In this document: piece by piece, positions 19,380 through 31,173 of the stretch
Numbering within the stretch: position 1 is the stretch's first letter
Layout: every line of letters begins with the position of its first letter
Assembly (NCBI GenBank): GCA_019115845.1
Contig: DXCU01000007.1
Location: forward strand, 1 to 53,085
Reading direction: 5' to 3'
Length of the DNA stretch: 53,085 nucleotides
Source of the DNA: Candidatus Rubneribacter avistercoris
Lineage (GTDB): Bacteria; Actinomycetota; Coriobacteriia; Coriobacteriales; Eggerthellaceae
Program-made: the position numbers and the translations under genes
Notes under the pieces: generated by a model
Database searches by the model: none
What the model was told of the DNA's origin: nothing
What the model saw: the letters and a program-made list of their open reading frames with translations, nothing else

Positions 19380-20693
19380 ATGGGTGACGTGAAGGCGGAG
19401 GTCCGCGCGGTGGCCGAGGCGGCGCGGGCCGCCAGCGCGAAGCTGGCGCAGACGAGCGCGCGCGAGCGCGACGGGGCCCTGCGGGCCATGGCGGCGGCGC
19501 TGCGCGCGCAGGCGGGCGCCATCGTGGCGGCCAACGCGCGCGACATGGAGGCGGCGCGCGCGAAGGGCACGGCGGACAGCCTGCTCGACCGCCTGATGCT
19601 GGACGCGGGCCGCATCGAGGGCATGGCGTCGGCGCTGGAGGACTTGGCCGCGCTGCCCGACCCGGTCGGGCGCGTGCGGGAGGAGCGCGTGCTCGAAAAC
19701 GGCATCGCGCTTTCGCGCGTCAGCGTGCCGCTCGGCGTGGTGGCCGTGGTGTACGAGGCGCGCCCGAACGTCACGGCGGACGCGGCGGGCATCTGCCTGA
19801 AGTCCGGCAACGCCGCCGTCTTGCGCGGCGGGAGCATGGCGGCCGCCTCGAACGAGGCGATAGCGCGCGTGCTGCACGACGCCGCGACGGCCGCCGGCAT
19901 GCCGCGGGGGTGCGTCGGGCTGGTGTCGTCCGCCGACCGCGCGGCGGCCGACGCGCTCATGGAACTGCACGGGGTCGTCGACGTGCTCATCCCGCGGGGA
20001 GGGGCGGGGCTCATCCGCCGCTGCGTGGAGCATTCCAAGGTGCCGGTCATCGAGACGGGCACGGGCAACTGCCACGTGTACGTGCACGAGACGGCCGATG
20101 CGGACAAGGCGCGCGCCATCGTGCTCAACGCGAAGTGCCGCCGTTTCGGCGTGTGCAACGCGGCCGAGACGCTGCTGGTTGATCGCTCGATCGCGCGGTC
20201 GTTTTTGCCCGAGACGATGACGGCGCTTGCGCGCGAGGGCGTGACGCTGCACTGCGACGACGAAGCGCGCGACTGCGCCGCATGGGCGGCCGACGCCGCC
20301 GCCCGCGCAGGCGTCGAGGTGCGCTTCGATTGCGCGGAGGAGGACGACTGGGCCACCGAGTACCTGGCTCCCGAGCTGGCCGTGAAGTGCGTGGAGGGCG
20401 TGGATGCGGCCATCGACCACGTGAACCGCTACGGCACGAGGCATTCGGAGGCCATCGTGGCCGATCCGCAGGTCCCCGCGGGCGCGCAGGCCATCGAGGC
20501 GTTTCTGGCCCGCGTGGATGCGGCCGCCGTGTACGCGAACGCCTCCACGGCCTTCACCGACGGCGGGCAGTTCGGCCTGGGGGCCGAGATCGGCATCTCC
20601 ACGCAGAAGCTGCACGCGCGCGGCCCGTTCGCGCTCGAGGCGCTCACGTCGTACAAGTACGTTCTGCGCGGCGACGGGCAGGTGCGAGCGTAG
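19380..20693 (+). CDS. proA: Gamma-glutamyl phosphate reductase
   Basis: A 437-residue NADPH-dependent enzyme that reduces glutamyl-5-phosphate to the semialdehyde in proline synthesis. Hallmarks are PLGVVAVVYEARPNVTADAA, LRGGSMAAASN, IPRGGAGLIRRC, ETGTGNCHVYV and the catalytic cysteine region CRRFGVCNAAETLLV. FGLGAEIGISTQKLHARGP is near the C-terminus. GGAGG lies 6 nt before the ATG. nadD begins directly after the stop codon. Confidence 0.96.
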   Translation: MGDVKAEVRAVAEAARAASAKLAQTSARERDGALRAMAAALRAQAGAIVAANARDMEAARAKGTADSLLDRLMLDAGRIEGMASALEDLAALPDPVGRVREERVLENGIALSRVSVPLGVVAVVYEARPNVTADAAGICLKSGNAAVLRGGSMAAASNEAIARVLHDAATAAGMPRGCVGLVSSADRAAADALMELHGVVDVLIPRGGAGLIRRCVEHSKVPVIETGTGNCHVYVHETADADKARAIVLNAKCRRFGVCNAAETLLVDRSIARSFLPETMTALAREGVTLHCDDEARDCAAWAADAAARAGVEVRFDCAEEDDWATEYLAPELAVKCVEGVDAAIDHVNRYGTRHSEAIVADPQVPAGAQAIEAFLARVDAAAVYANASTAFTDGGQFGLGAEIGISTQKLHARGPFALEALTSYKYVLRGDGQVRA

Positions 20694-21374
20694 GTGGCCG
20701 TCATCAGCGAGAGGTTCGACGACCTGGGCCGCGACGGAGCCCCTGCGCGCCTGGGCATCATGGGCGGCACGTTCGACCCCATCCACATAGGCCACTTGGC
20801 GTGCGCCGAGCAGGCGCGCGAGGCGTTCGGGCTGGACGGCGTGCTGTTCGTGCCCGCGGGCAACCCGGTGTTCAAGAAGGACCGCGCCGTGACGCCGGCG
20901 GGCATGCGGCTTGCGATGTGCCGGCTCGCGGTGGCCAGCAACCCGGCGTTCGACGTGAGCGCCGTGGAGGTTGAGCGCGGCGGCGACACCTACACGGTGG
21001 ACACGCTCAGGCAGCTGCGCGCCCATTACCCCGGCAACGTGGAGCTGTTCTTCATCACCGGCGCCGACGCGGTGTACCATATCCTGCAGTGGCGCGAGAG
21101 CGCCGCCATAGCCGACCTGGCGCGCCTCATCGCGGTGACGCGGCCGGGCTACGCGCTTTCGGAGGAGCGGCGCGCGCTCATCGCCGAGCGCGGTAGCTTC
21201 TCCATCGACCACCTGGAGGTGACGGCGCTCGCCATCTCCTCGAGCCATCTGCGAGAACGCGTGGCGGCGGGAAGGTCCATACGGTACCTGACCATGCAGA
21301 GCGTGTTCGACTACGTGCGGGAGCACGGGCTGTACCGGTCCGCGGGCCCGCAAGCGGCGGAAGGAGGGGCCTGA
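20694..21374 (+). CDS. nadD: Nicotinate-nucleotide adenylyltransferase
   Basis: A 226-residue enzyme making deamido-NAD from nicotinate mononucleotide and ATP. GIMGGTFDPIHIGHLACAEQ (22-41) contains the nucleotidyltransferase GTFDPIHxGH signature, and ISSSHLRERVAAGRSIRYL the ISSTxIR-like motif. The GTG at 20694 directly abuts the proA stop. This leaves about 20 residues before the first strand, so a slightly later start is possible though no better site is visible. It overlaps yqeK by 1 nt. Confidence 0.92.
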   Translation: MAVISERFDDLGRDGAPARLGIMGGTFDPIHIGHLACAEQAREAFGLDGVLFVPAGNPVFKKDRAVTPAGMRLAMCRLAVASNPAFDVSAVEVERGGDTYTVDTLRQLRAHYPGNVELFFITGADAVYHILQWRESAAIADLARLIAVTRPGYALSEERRALIAERGSFSIDHLEVTALAISSSHLRERVAAGRSIRYLTMQSVFDYVREHGLYRSAGPQAAEGGA

Positions 21375-22033
21375 TGGCGGGGAGCCGCTTAAACGGGGAG
21401 GGCGACGCGCTTTCCGAGGCGTTCTACAAGGCGCGCAAGGCCGAGCTGCGGGAGCGGCTCAAGCCGGCGCGCTACGAGCACACGCTCCGGGTGGCGCAGT
21501 CCGCCGTGGAGCTGGCGCGCCTCTACGGCGTTGACGAGCGGAAGGCCCGCCTGGCGGGCCTGCTCCACGACTGGGACAAAGGCTACGACGACGCGGGAAT
21601 CCGCAAGCGCGCCCGCGATTTGGGGATCGATGCGGACGCGGGCGCGTACGCCGAGATGCCGGCCCTCCTGCACGGGCCCACCGCCGCGGCGGCGCTGGCG
21701 CGGGATCATCCGTCCATCCCGGCCGACGTGCTGCGCGCCGTGGAGGTGCACACCACCGGGGATGTGGGGATGGGCGATCTGGACATGGTGGTCTACGTGG
21801 CCGACGCCATCGAGCCGGGGCGCGACTACGGCGGGTTGGACGCCGTGCGGGACCTGGCGGGGCGCGCGACGCTCGAGGAGCTGTTCCTGGCGACGTTCCA
21901 GCACATCTTCCTCAACCTCGTGCAGAGGCGCAAGCGGGTGTACCCGCGCACGCCCGACGTGTGGAACCATTACCTCGCCCGCGCGAAGAGCGCCGCGGGC
22001 GCCGAAGGGAAACCGAAGAAAGGAAAAGCGTGA
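21374..22033 (+). CDS. yqeK: HD-domain Ap4A hydrolase, YqeK type
   Basis: A 219-residue HD-superfamily protein; YqeK enzymes are symmetrical diadenosine tetraphosphatases in Gram-positive bacteria. Metal ligands appear as RYEHTLRVAQSAVELA (first His), LLHDWDKGYD (HD pair), LLHGPTAA, VEVHTTG and YVADAIEPGRDY. The ATG overlaps the nadD stop as TGATG. A lysine-rich tail follows VWNHYLARAKS. It is placed between nadD and rsfS as in Firmicutes. Confidence 0.9.
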   Translation: MAGSRLNGEGDALSEAFYKARKAELRERLKPARYEHTLRVAQSAVELARLYGVDERKARLAGLLHDWDKGYDDAGIRKRARDLGIDADAGAYAEMPALLHGPTAAAALARDHPSIPADVLRAVEVHTTGDVGMGDLDMVVYVADAIEPGRDYGGLDAVRDLAGRATLEELFLATFQHIFLNLVQRRKRVYPRTPDVWNHYLARAKSAAGAEGKPKKGKA

Positions 22034-22467
22034 CCGAACCGAACGAGCAGGCCCGCGAGGCCACGTCCCGCGAGTGCGCGATCATCGCCGCTCAGGCGGC
22101 GGACGAGAAGAAGGCGACCGACATCATGGTGCAGGAGGTGCGCGACCTCATAGGGGTGACGGACTACTTCGTCATCGCCACGGCGGCGAACAACCGCCAG
22201 GTGGAGGCCATTGTGGACGAGGTGGAGGAGGCCGAGCGCACGCGGGCCGGCGTCAAGCCGCTCCATCGGGAGGTCACCAAGGACGGGTCGTGGTCGCTTC
22301 TGGACTACGGCAATTTCGTCGTGCACGTGTTCCAGCCCGACACCCGCGAGTACTACCGCCTGGAGGCGCTGTGGAACGACGCGCCGGTGGTGGACTTGGC
22401 GGCGGAGGCGGGGCTGTCCAACTTGGAGTACTCCGACCGCATCGCCAAGCTGCTCGGGCGCGACTGA
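22030..22467 (+). CDS. rsfS: Ribosomal silencing factor RsfS
   Basis: A 145-residue RsfS/Iojap protein, which binds bL14 (uL14) and blocks subunit joining when nutrients are low. Hallmarks are AADEKKATDIMVQEVRDLIG, TDYFVIATAANNRQVEAI, SWSLLDYGNFVVHVFQPDTR and EYYRLEALWNDAP. The GTG at 22030 overlaps the yqeK stop by 4 nt and has AAAGGA 6 nt upstream. A longer frame from 21961 is rejected. It is the last gene of the obgE-proBA-nadD run. Confidence 0.93.
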   Translation: MTEPNEQAREATSRECAIIAAQAADEKKATDIMVQEVRDLIGVTDYFVIATAANNRQVEAIVDEVEEAERTRAGVKPLHREVTKDGSWSLLDYGNFVVHVFQPDTREYYRLEALWNDAPVVDLAAEAGLSNLEYSDRIAKLLGRD

Positions 22468-22523
22468 CGCCCCTCGGCTCCGCCGGCGGGCGGAGCGCGC
22501 GCGAAATGCGAACCGATGTCGGC

Positions 22524-22552
22524 TTGCGGACGCCTGTGCTCGGTGATACGCT
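22524..22552 (+). promoter_or_regulatory. Promoter of the MalT/SARP-type regulator
   Basis: TTGCGG (22524-22529), exactly 17 bp, then TACGCT (22547-22552). Transcription would start near 22559, 47 nt before the chosen ATG. Confidence 0.45.
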
Positions 22553-22605
22553 AGGTGACCCTTTCGGATTGCCGCGTCCCTCCCTAATAGATGGGAGTGA
22601 TAGGC

Positions 22606-25218
22606 ATGCCAGATTTCCTCACCAAGTCGCTGTGCCGGGGGCATCGTCCGCAACACCTTGCCGTCCGGCGCCATATCCCGCGCCCCGACCTCATCGCGAA
22701 GCTTTTGAGGGAGCGTCACGTGCCCCGCTTCGTCGTCGCCCCCGACGGCTTCGGCAAGTCGGCCGTCGCCGCCGAGTACGCCGAGACCGTCTTTCGTTTC
22801 GAGCGCGTGTTCTGGATCGATGCGAAAAGCCCGTGCTTTCTGCGCGACCTTGACGCCGGGCGCATAGCCTCGACGCTTTCGGCGAAGGAGGAGGCGCCTT
22901 TCCTGGCGGTGATCGAGGACGTTCCGGCGCTCGACCCCGAGCGCGTCGAGCGCCTGTCGGGCGAGATGGACCGGATGCTCGAGCGGGGCTGCGAGGTCCT
23001 GGTCACGTGCGTGCCGGCGCGCGACGCCTTCCACCGGCACCTCGACCGCGTCAAGCTGGGGTCTGCGGATCTGCTGCTTTCCGACGCCGAGGTCGACGTC
23101 CTGCGCACGGCGGCCGAGCGCGAATCCGATCCGGCTTCGCGCGCCCCCGCGGCCCGCAGGGTGGCGGCGCTTGCGTGGGGAGGGGCCGAGGAGCGCATCT
23201 CGTTCCTCGAGGCCGCCGCATGCGAGGAGCTTCCCGCCGATTTGCTGCTGTCGCTGTTTGTCATGATGGTCCTGGAGGAGGGGACGCTCGAGGACCTGGA
23301 TCCCTTCGTCCCGCTCGATGGGGAGTCGGTGGCGCTTTTGGCCGAGCAGTACCCGTACCTGGGCATCGATCGGCAAAGCGGCCGCTTTCGGGCGCCGGCG
23401 TTCTCCGTGGGGGAGCTTGCCGACGCGTTCGGCGGTCGGCTGGGCGCGATGGCGCAGCGCTCCTCCTTTCCGGACGGCGACGCCTTGGCGGTGAGGGCGG
23501 CCGACGCGCTGGCCGCACGCGGCAAGCCGGCCCGGGCCTGCGACGCGGCCCGCCTGCTGGCCGGTCGCGCCGCGCGGGCGGAGTGGCTGGCCGAACGCGG
23601 GTTTCAGCTGGCGGACAGCGCGTGTTTGGTCCCCGCGTGCGAGGTGTACGCGTCCCTCAACGGCGAGCGCGGCGCGGGCGCGGCCCTGCTCGAGGCGACC
23701 GAGGCGTGCCGCCGGGCGCTTTTGGGAAGCCGCCTGGCCGCGTGCGAGGCGGCGCGCAGGGCGGCCGGGGCGCATGCGGCGCCCGCGTCGGCCCGGGCGG
23801 CCGGGGTTGTCGTCTTGGCCTGCTGCGCGGAGGGCGCCGAGCGCGCCCGGGCGCTGAAGCTGGCCCCCTCCATAGCGGCGGCGCTCGATCAGGAGGGGCC
23901 GGAGCGCTTCGGGGTGCCGGGCGTGGACAGGCGCTCCTTCGAGGCGGCGATGGAGGTGCGCCGCGCGCTCGACGCGTCGTGCGCGGAGGCCGCCCGGGTT
24001 TGGCTTGGGCGCCACGACGGCGGCGCATGCGGGCGCGCGGGAACGCAGTCGGCCGCCTGGATACTGGCGATGGCCGAGGCGCCGCCGCGCGGCCGGGAGG
24101 GAGGGCCGTCCGCCGCCGGGCGGGGGGCCGGCCGGGCCGTCGACGAGGTGGCGGCCATCGTCCGCGATCGGGTGCGCGGCGCGGGCGGGGAGTCGCTGGG
24201 GCTTTTCGACGCCGTGGCGGGGATGTCGCTTGAGCGGGCGTGCGCGCGCGGCGCGGTGTCGACCCCCGCGCTCGACGAGCCCAGCGCGCGGTCGGTGCGC
24301 CGCTTGGAGATGGCCCTGCGCTCCCAGCGCAGCGAGTACGAGCGCAAAGGGCGGGAGCGCGCCGCACACCGCCGCGCGCTGGCCGTTGCGAACCCCGACG
24401 TGTTCGCCTACGAAGGCGCGGGCCTCGACCCGACCGCGCCGCGCCAGACCGATCCCGTGCTCACGGTGAACCTGTTCGGCGGCCTTGACGTGCGCATCGG
24501 GGGCGAGCGCGTCGATGCGTCGCTGTTCAGGAGGCAGAAGGTGAAAACCCTGCTCGCGCTGCTCGTGCTCAACCGCGGCCGCGAGTTTTCCCGCGACAAG
24601 CTGGTGAGCCTGCTGTGGCCCGACAGCGACCTGATGGCGGCCCGAAAGAACTTCTACGGCATCTGGAGCATGCTGCGCCGCGCCCTGAGGACGCCGGCGG
24701 GAACGTGCCCCTACCTCATCAGGCAGCAGCACGGGCTGCGGGTGGACGCCAACCTGCTGTCGAGCGACGTGCTCCAGCTTGACGAGGTGTGCAACGCGCT
24801 TCTGTTCGAGCGGCCGGACTACGGCGGATGGGCCCACCTGTTCGCCCAGATAAACGATCGGTTCTCGGATGAGATCCTGCCGAGCGAAAGCGACAACGAC
24901 GCCATAGCGGGGCGTCGCGCCGAGTGCCGGGACAGGTTGGTGGACGCGCTGGTGGCGGCGTCGAAGCGTCTGGTGGGGGCCGGGGAGGTGCGCGAAGGGT
25001 TGTGGTTTGCCCGCGCGGCTTTGCAGCGCGACAAGACGCGCGAGGACGTCTACGTGACGCTCATGGAGGCGCAGTTGGGCGCGGGCCAGCGAACGGCCGC
25101 GCTCGAGACGTACTTCTCCTGCCGCCGCTTCCTGGCCGACGAGTTGGGCATCGATCCTTCGATGGACACCATGCGCCTGTACCGCGGCATCATAGAAAGC
25201 GAGGAGATCCTGGACTGA
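22606..25218 (+). CDS. Large regulator: MalT-like ATPase region plus SARP/BTAD domain
   Basis: An 870-residue cytoplasmic regulator. The N-terminus has a degenerate STAND-type P-loop, FVVAPDGFGKSAVAAEYA (42-59), like the APxGxGKT loop of MalT/LAL proteins, and FLAVIEDVPAL in place of Walker B. The middle (about 250-590) is alanine-rich and helical, possibly a degenerate repeat sensor. The C-terminus has an OmpR-like winged helix (LTVNLFGGLDVRIGGERVDA, then FSRDKLVSLLWPDSD) and a BTAD module with REGLWFARAALQRDKTREDV and RRFLADELGIDPS. The second ATG is chosen because GGGAG lies 8 nt upstream. Its targets are unknown; it is monocistronic between rsfS and secA and ends at a strong dyad. Confidence 0.85.
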   Translation: MPDFLTKSLCRGHRPQHLAVRRHIPRPDLIAKLLRERHVPRFVVAPDGFGKSAVAAEYAETVFRFERVFWIDAKSPCFLRDLDAGRIASTLSAKEEAPFLAVIEDVPALDPERVERLSGEMDRMLERGCEVLVTCVPARDAFHRHLDRVKLGSADLLLSDAEVDVLRTAAERESDPASRAPAARRVAALAWGGAEERISFLEAAACEELPADLLLSLFVMMVLEEGTLEDLDPFVPLDGESVALLAEQYPYLGIDRQSGRFRAPAFSVGELADAFGGRLGAMAQRSSFPDGDALAVRAADALAARGKPARACDAARLLAGRAARAEWLAERGFQLADSACLVPACEVYASLNGERGAGAALLEATEACRRALLGSRLAACEAARRAAGAHAAPASARAAGVVVLACCAEGAERARALKLAPSIAAALDQEGPERFGVPGVDRRSFEAAMEVRRALDASCAEAARVWLGRHDGGACGRAGTQSAAWILAMAEAPPRGREGGPSAAGRGAGRAVDEVAAIVRDRVRGAGGESLGLFDAVAGMSLERACARGAVSTPALDEPSARSVRRLEMALRSQRSEYERKGRERAAHRRALAVANPDVFAYEGAGLDPTAPRQTDPVLTVNLFGGLDVRIGGERVDASLFRRQKVKTLLALLVLNRGREFSRDKLVSLLWPDSDLMAARKNFYGIWSMLRRALRTPAGTCPYLIRQQHGLRVDANLLSSDVLQLDEVCNALLFERPDYGGWAHLFAQINDRFSDEILPSESDNDAIAGRRAECRDRLVDALVAASKRLVGAGEVREGLWFARAALQRDKTREDVYVTLMEAQLGAGQRTAALETYFSCRRFLADELGIDPSMDTMRLYRGIIESEEILD

Positions 25219-25221
25219 TCG

Positions 25222-25251
25222 GCGGGTCGGGCCGGCGTCGGCCCGACCCGC
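25222..25251 (+). terminator. Perfect 13-bp stem-loop after the regulator
   Basis: GCGGGTCGGGCCG (25222-25234), loop GCGT, and CGGCCCGACCCGC (25239-25251). It starts 4 nt after the stop codon. There is no T-tract, so termination may need another factor. Confidence 0.5.
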
Positions 25252-25318
25252 AAGGGCCTGCGCGCCCGGTGCGAAAATGCTGTTGAGATTGTCGCCCGAC
25301 CTGCGCCGTCCGCACGGT

Positions 25319-25324
25319 TATGCT
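25319..25324 (+). promoter_or_regulatory. -10 element (TATGCT) for secA
   Basis: TATGCT 74 nt upstream of the secA ATG and downstream of the terminator-like hairpin. No -35 match at usual spacing. Confidence 0.4.
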
Positions 25325-25398
25325 AGAGTGGGGAGCGCATTGCACGATCGGCTGGTTGCGCGGTCGGACGCACGCGACCGCGAAAAGGATGGCTACAC

Positions 25399-28206
<2,808 letters not shown>

Positions 28207-28210
28207 AACG

Positions 28211-29305
28211 ATGGCCGAGAGAACCGAAAAAGACCTGGAGGGGGCCGCGGCCCGCGTCGAGGCGGCGTGCGGGTACCTGCACGTGGAGGACAAGCGCGCC
28301 GAGCTTGCGCAGCTTGACAAGGAGAGCTCCGCGCCCGGCTTCTGGGACGACGCGGCCCATGCGCAGAGCGTGTCCAAGCAGGCGAGCGTCCTGCGCGACG
28401 TCATAGCCGAGTACGAGGAGGCCGCAGCGCTTCTGGAGGACGCCCGCGCGGCGTTCGAGCTTGCGGCCGAGGACGAGGCGTTTTCCGCAGAGGCGGACGA
28501 CACGTTGGCGCGGCTCGACGGGTTGCTGGACGCGCTGGAGATCAGCTCGTGGTTCGGCGGGAGGTTCGACGGGGGCGACGCCATCCTCACGGTGAACCCC
28601 GGCTCGGGCGGCCTGGAGGCCCAGGACTGGACCGACATGCTCTACCGCATGTACACGCGCTACGCCGAGAAGCGCGGCTGGAAGGTCACGATCCTCGACG
28701 TGGTGCCCGGCGAGGGGATAGGCCTGGACAAGGCCACCATCCAGGTGGAGGGCCGCAACGCCTTCGGCATGCTCAAGAGCGAAAGCGGCGTGCACCGCCT
28801 GGTGCGCATCAGCCCCACCGACGACAAGAAGCGCCGCCACACCACGTTCGCCGGCGTGGAGGTGCTGCCGGTGCTGCCCGACGACATAGAGGTGGACCTC
28901 AACCCCGCCGACGTGCGCGTGGACGTGTACCGTTCGAGCGGCCCGGGCGGCCAGTGCGTCAACACCACCGACTCCGCCGTGCGCCTTACGCACCTGCCCA
29001 CGGGCATCGTGGTGACGTGCCAGAACGAGAAGAGCCAGCTGCAGAACAAGGAGGCGGCGTTTCGCGTGCTCAAGGCCAAGCTCTACGAACTTGAGGAGCA
29101 GAAGCGCGCCGAGGAGCTGGCCGAGCTGCGCGGCGAGCGCATGGACAACACGTTCGGCAGCCAGATACGCAACTACGTGCTCTACCCCTACCAGCTGGTG
29201 AAGGACGTGCGCAGCGGCGTGGAGACGGGCAACGTGGACGCCGTTTTGGACGGCGATCTGGACGAGTTCGTGATAGGCTACCATAGATGGCGAGTGTCCC
29301 AATAG
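28211..29305 (+). CDS. prfB: Peptide chain release factor 2
   Basis: A 364-residue class I release factor. It has the PCRF domain, [14 protein letters not shown] (131-144), the GGQ peptidyl-hydrolysis loop [19 protein letters not shown] (GGQ 246-248) and the RF2 C-terminal DGDLDEF. At the codon-recognition site, GVHRLVRI is followed by SPT (201-203) instead of RF2's SPF; RF1 has PxT. The usual RF2 programmed frameshift is absent. The GYL segment (21-23) reads straight through as CTG CAC with no in-frame TGA. Only a weak ribosome site precedes the ATG, 4 nt after the secA stop, so coupling is likely. Confidence 0.95.
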   Translation: MAERTEKDLEGAAARVEAACGYLHVEDKRAELAQLDKESSAPGFWDDAAHAQSVSKQASVLRDVIAEYEEAAALLEDARAAFELAAEDEAFSAEADDTLARLDGLLDALEISSWFGGRFDGGDAILTVNPGSGGLEAQDWTDMLYRMYTRYAEKRGWKVTILDVVPGEGIGLDKATIQVEGRNAFGMLKSESGVHRLVRISPTDDKKRRHTTFAGVEVLPVLPDDIEVDLNPADVRVDVYRSSGPGGQCVNTTDSAVRLTHLPTGIVVTCQNEKSQLQNKEAAFRVLKAKLYELEEQKRAEELAELRGERMDNTFGSQIRNYVLYPYQLVKDVRSGVETGNVDAVLDGDLDEFVIGYHRWRVSQ

Positions 29306-29319
29306 TGGAAGGAACAGGC

Positions 29320-30150
29320 ATGACCGAGCTTGAACGGCGCGCGAACGAGATGCGCGCCGACATCGTGCGCATGATCGCGGAGGCGGGAAGCGGGCACCCG
29401 GGCGGGTCGCTGTCGTGCGCCGACATCCTGACGGCGCTCTACTTCGGCGGGGTGATGGAGCACGACCCGGCGAACCCGCAGTGGGAGGGGCGCGACCGCT
29501 TCGTCCTGGCGAAGGGCCATGCGGCGCCCGCGCTCTACGCGGCGCTCGCGCACGCGGGCTACTTCCCGCGCGAGGAGCTCATGACGCTGCGCAAGCTGGG
29601 CAGCCGCCTGCAGGGGCATCCCGACTCCAACCAGGTGCCCGGCGTGGAGGTGTCCACCGGCTCGCTTGGCCAGGGGCTTTCCGTGGCGGCGGGCATGGCG
29701 GCGGGCCTTGCGCTCGACGGGAGGCCGCAGACGGTGTTCGCGCTGCTCGGCGACGGCGAGTGCCAGGAGGGCCAGGTGTGGGAGGCCGCCATGTTCGCGG
29801 CGCACCGGGGGCTGGACAACCTCGTGGCCGTGGTGGACCGCAACTGCCTGCAGATCGACGGCAACACGGCCGACGTGTGCGATCCGGGCGACATCGCGCA
29901 GAAGCTCGCCGCGTTCGGCTGGGCCGTGCGCGAGACGGACGGCCACGACATCCCCGCGCTCGTGGAGGCGCTTTCGGCGGCGAAGGCCGACCGCGGCGGC
30001 AAGCCCCACGCCATCGTCGCCCGCACGGTGAAGGGCAAGGGCGTGTCGTTCATGGAGAACCAGGCGGGGTGGCACGGCAAGGCCCCCAACGCCGAGCAGA
30101 CGCAAATCGCGCTCGCCGACTTGGCGGCGCTTTCCGGGGAGGGGGAGTAA
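29320..30150 (+). CDS. Transketolase, N-terminal subunit
   Basis: A 276-residue subunit of a split transketolase, which moves two-carbon units in the pentose phosphate pathway with thiamine diphosphate. It has RMIAEAGSGHPGGSLSCADI, AKGHAAPALYAAL, STGSLGQGLSVAAGMA, and the ThDP motif GDGECQEGQVWEAAMFAA ending near DRNCLQIDG. The ATG at 29320 is chosen for GGAAGGA 6 nt upstream; it lies 14 nt after the prfB stop. The C-terminal subunit starts 2 nt downstream. Confidence 0.93.
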   Translation: MTELERRANEMRADIVRMIAEAGSGHPGGSLSCADILTALYFGGVMEHDPANPQWEGRDRFVLAKGHAAPALYAALAHAGYFPREELMTLRKLGSRLQGHPDSNQVPGVEVSTGSLGQGLSVAAGMAAGLALDGRPQTVFALLGDGECQEGQVWEAAMFAAHRGLDNLVAVVDRNCLQIDGNTADVCDPGDIAQKLAAFGWAVRETDGHDIPALVEALSAAKADRGGKPHAIVARTVKGKGVSFMENQAGWHGKAPNAEQTQIALADLAALSGEGE

Positions 30151-30152
30151 CC

Positions 30153-31118
30153 GTGGTCCAGTTGGCCAACGAAGCCGAGCGCGCCGTCAAGCGCGCCACC
30201 CGCGCCGCCTACGGCGCGACGCTCGCGGAGCTGGCGGCCGAGGGGCTGCCCGTCGTGGCGGTGGACGCCGACCTCACGGGATCCACCACCACGAAGAAGC
30301 TGGCCGACGCGGGCTATCCTGAGCGCCTGTTCAACTGCGGCATCGCCGAGCAGAACATGGTGGGCGTGGCCGCGGGGCTGGCCGCTGCGGGCCACGTGGC
30401 CTTCACCGGCTCCTTCGCCGTGTTCGGCACGGGACGTGCCTACGACCAGATCCGCAACACGGTGTGCTATTCGAACCTCGACGTGAAGGTGGCGCCCACG
30501 CACGCGGGCGTGTCGGTGGGCCCTGACGGCGGCAGCCACCAGATGCTCGAGGACGTCTCGCTCATGCGGGGGCTTCCGAACATGCGCGTGCTCGTGCCGG
30601 CCGACTACGCCGCCGCGCGCTCGGCCATCCGCCTGGCGGCCGCCACCCCGGGGCCGGTGTACGTGCGCATGGGCCGCGCGTCGGTGCCGGCCGTCTACGC
30701 CGACGGCGTGGAGCTTGAGCTTGGGCGCGCCTACGTGCTGCGAGAGGGCGCGGACGCCACGGTCGTCGCGTGCGGCGTGGAGGTGGAGCAGGCGCTCAAG
30801 GCCGCCGAGGCGCTTGCCGCCCAGGGCGTGGACGTCGAGGTCATAGACGCGTTTTCCGTCAAGCCCCTCGACGAGGGGACCATCCTCGCCTCCGCGCGCA
30901 AGACCGGGCGCGTCGTGGTGGCCGAGGAGCACAGCGTCTGCGGCGGCCTTGGGTCGGCCGTGGCCGAGGCGCTCGCGCGCGAGCTGCCGACGCCCGCCGA
31001 GTTCGTGGGCATGCGCGACGTCTTCGGCAAATCGGGCGAGTTCGAGGAGCTGATGGAGTACTTCGGCCTGGGGTCCGCGGCGATTGTCGAAGCTGTGGAG
31101 AGGGTTATGGCCCGATAG
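30153..31118 (+). CDS. Transketolase, C-terminal subunit
   Basis: A 321-residue partner of the preceding gene, with the pyrimidine-binding domain: DADLTGSTTTKKLAD, ERLFNCGIAEQNMVGVAAGL (catalytic Glu in IAEQNM), FTGSFAVFGTGRAYDQIRN, and the C-terminal domain with VIDAFSVKPLD and VAEEHSVCGGLGSAVAEAL. The GTG at 30153 has GGGGAG 5 nt upstream. Upstream frame through the first subunit is rejected. A DXPS-like role is less likely given the paired subunit. Confidence 0.92.
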   Translation: MVQLANEAERAVKRATRAAYGATLAELAAEGLPVVAVDADLTGSTTTKKLADAGYPERLFNCGIAEQNMVGVAAGLAAAGHVAFTGSFAVFGTGRAYDQIRNTVCYSNLDVKVAPTHAGVSVGPDGGSHQMLEDVSLMRGLPNMRVLVPADYAAARSAIRLAAATPGPVYVRMGRASVPAVYADGVELELGRAYVLREGADATVVACGVEVEQALKAAEALAAQGVDVEVIDAFSVKPLDEGTILASARKTGRVVVAEEHSVCGGLGSAVAEALARELPTPAEFVGMRDVFGKSGEFEELMEYFGLGSAAIVEAVERVMAR

Positions 31119-31127
31119 CGCTTCTGC

Positions 31128-31133
31128 TAGAAT
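31128..31133 (+). promoter_or_regulatory. -10 element (TAGAAT) for ftsE
   Basis: TAGAAT 40 nt upstream of the ftsE GTG. No -35 match was found. It may start the ftsE-ftsX-ctp-rnr unit. Confidence 0.4.
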
Positions 31134-31173
31134 CGACGCGTCTCAGTACATCACTATTTGAACGGAGCATTCT

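Noticed and set aside
21961..22029. Longer N-terminus for RsfS
   Set aside because: It lies within yqeK; the GTG at 22030 has a better ribosome site and a normal family length.
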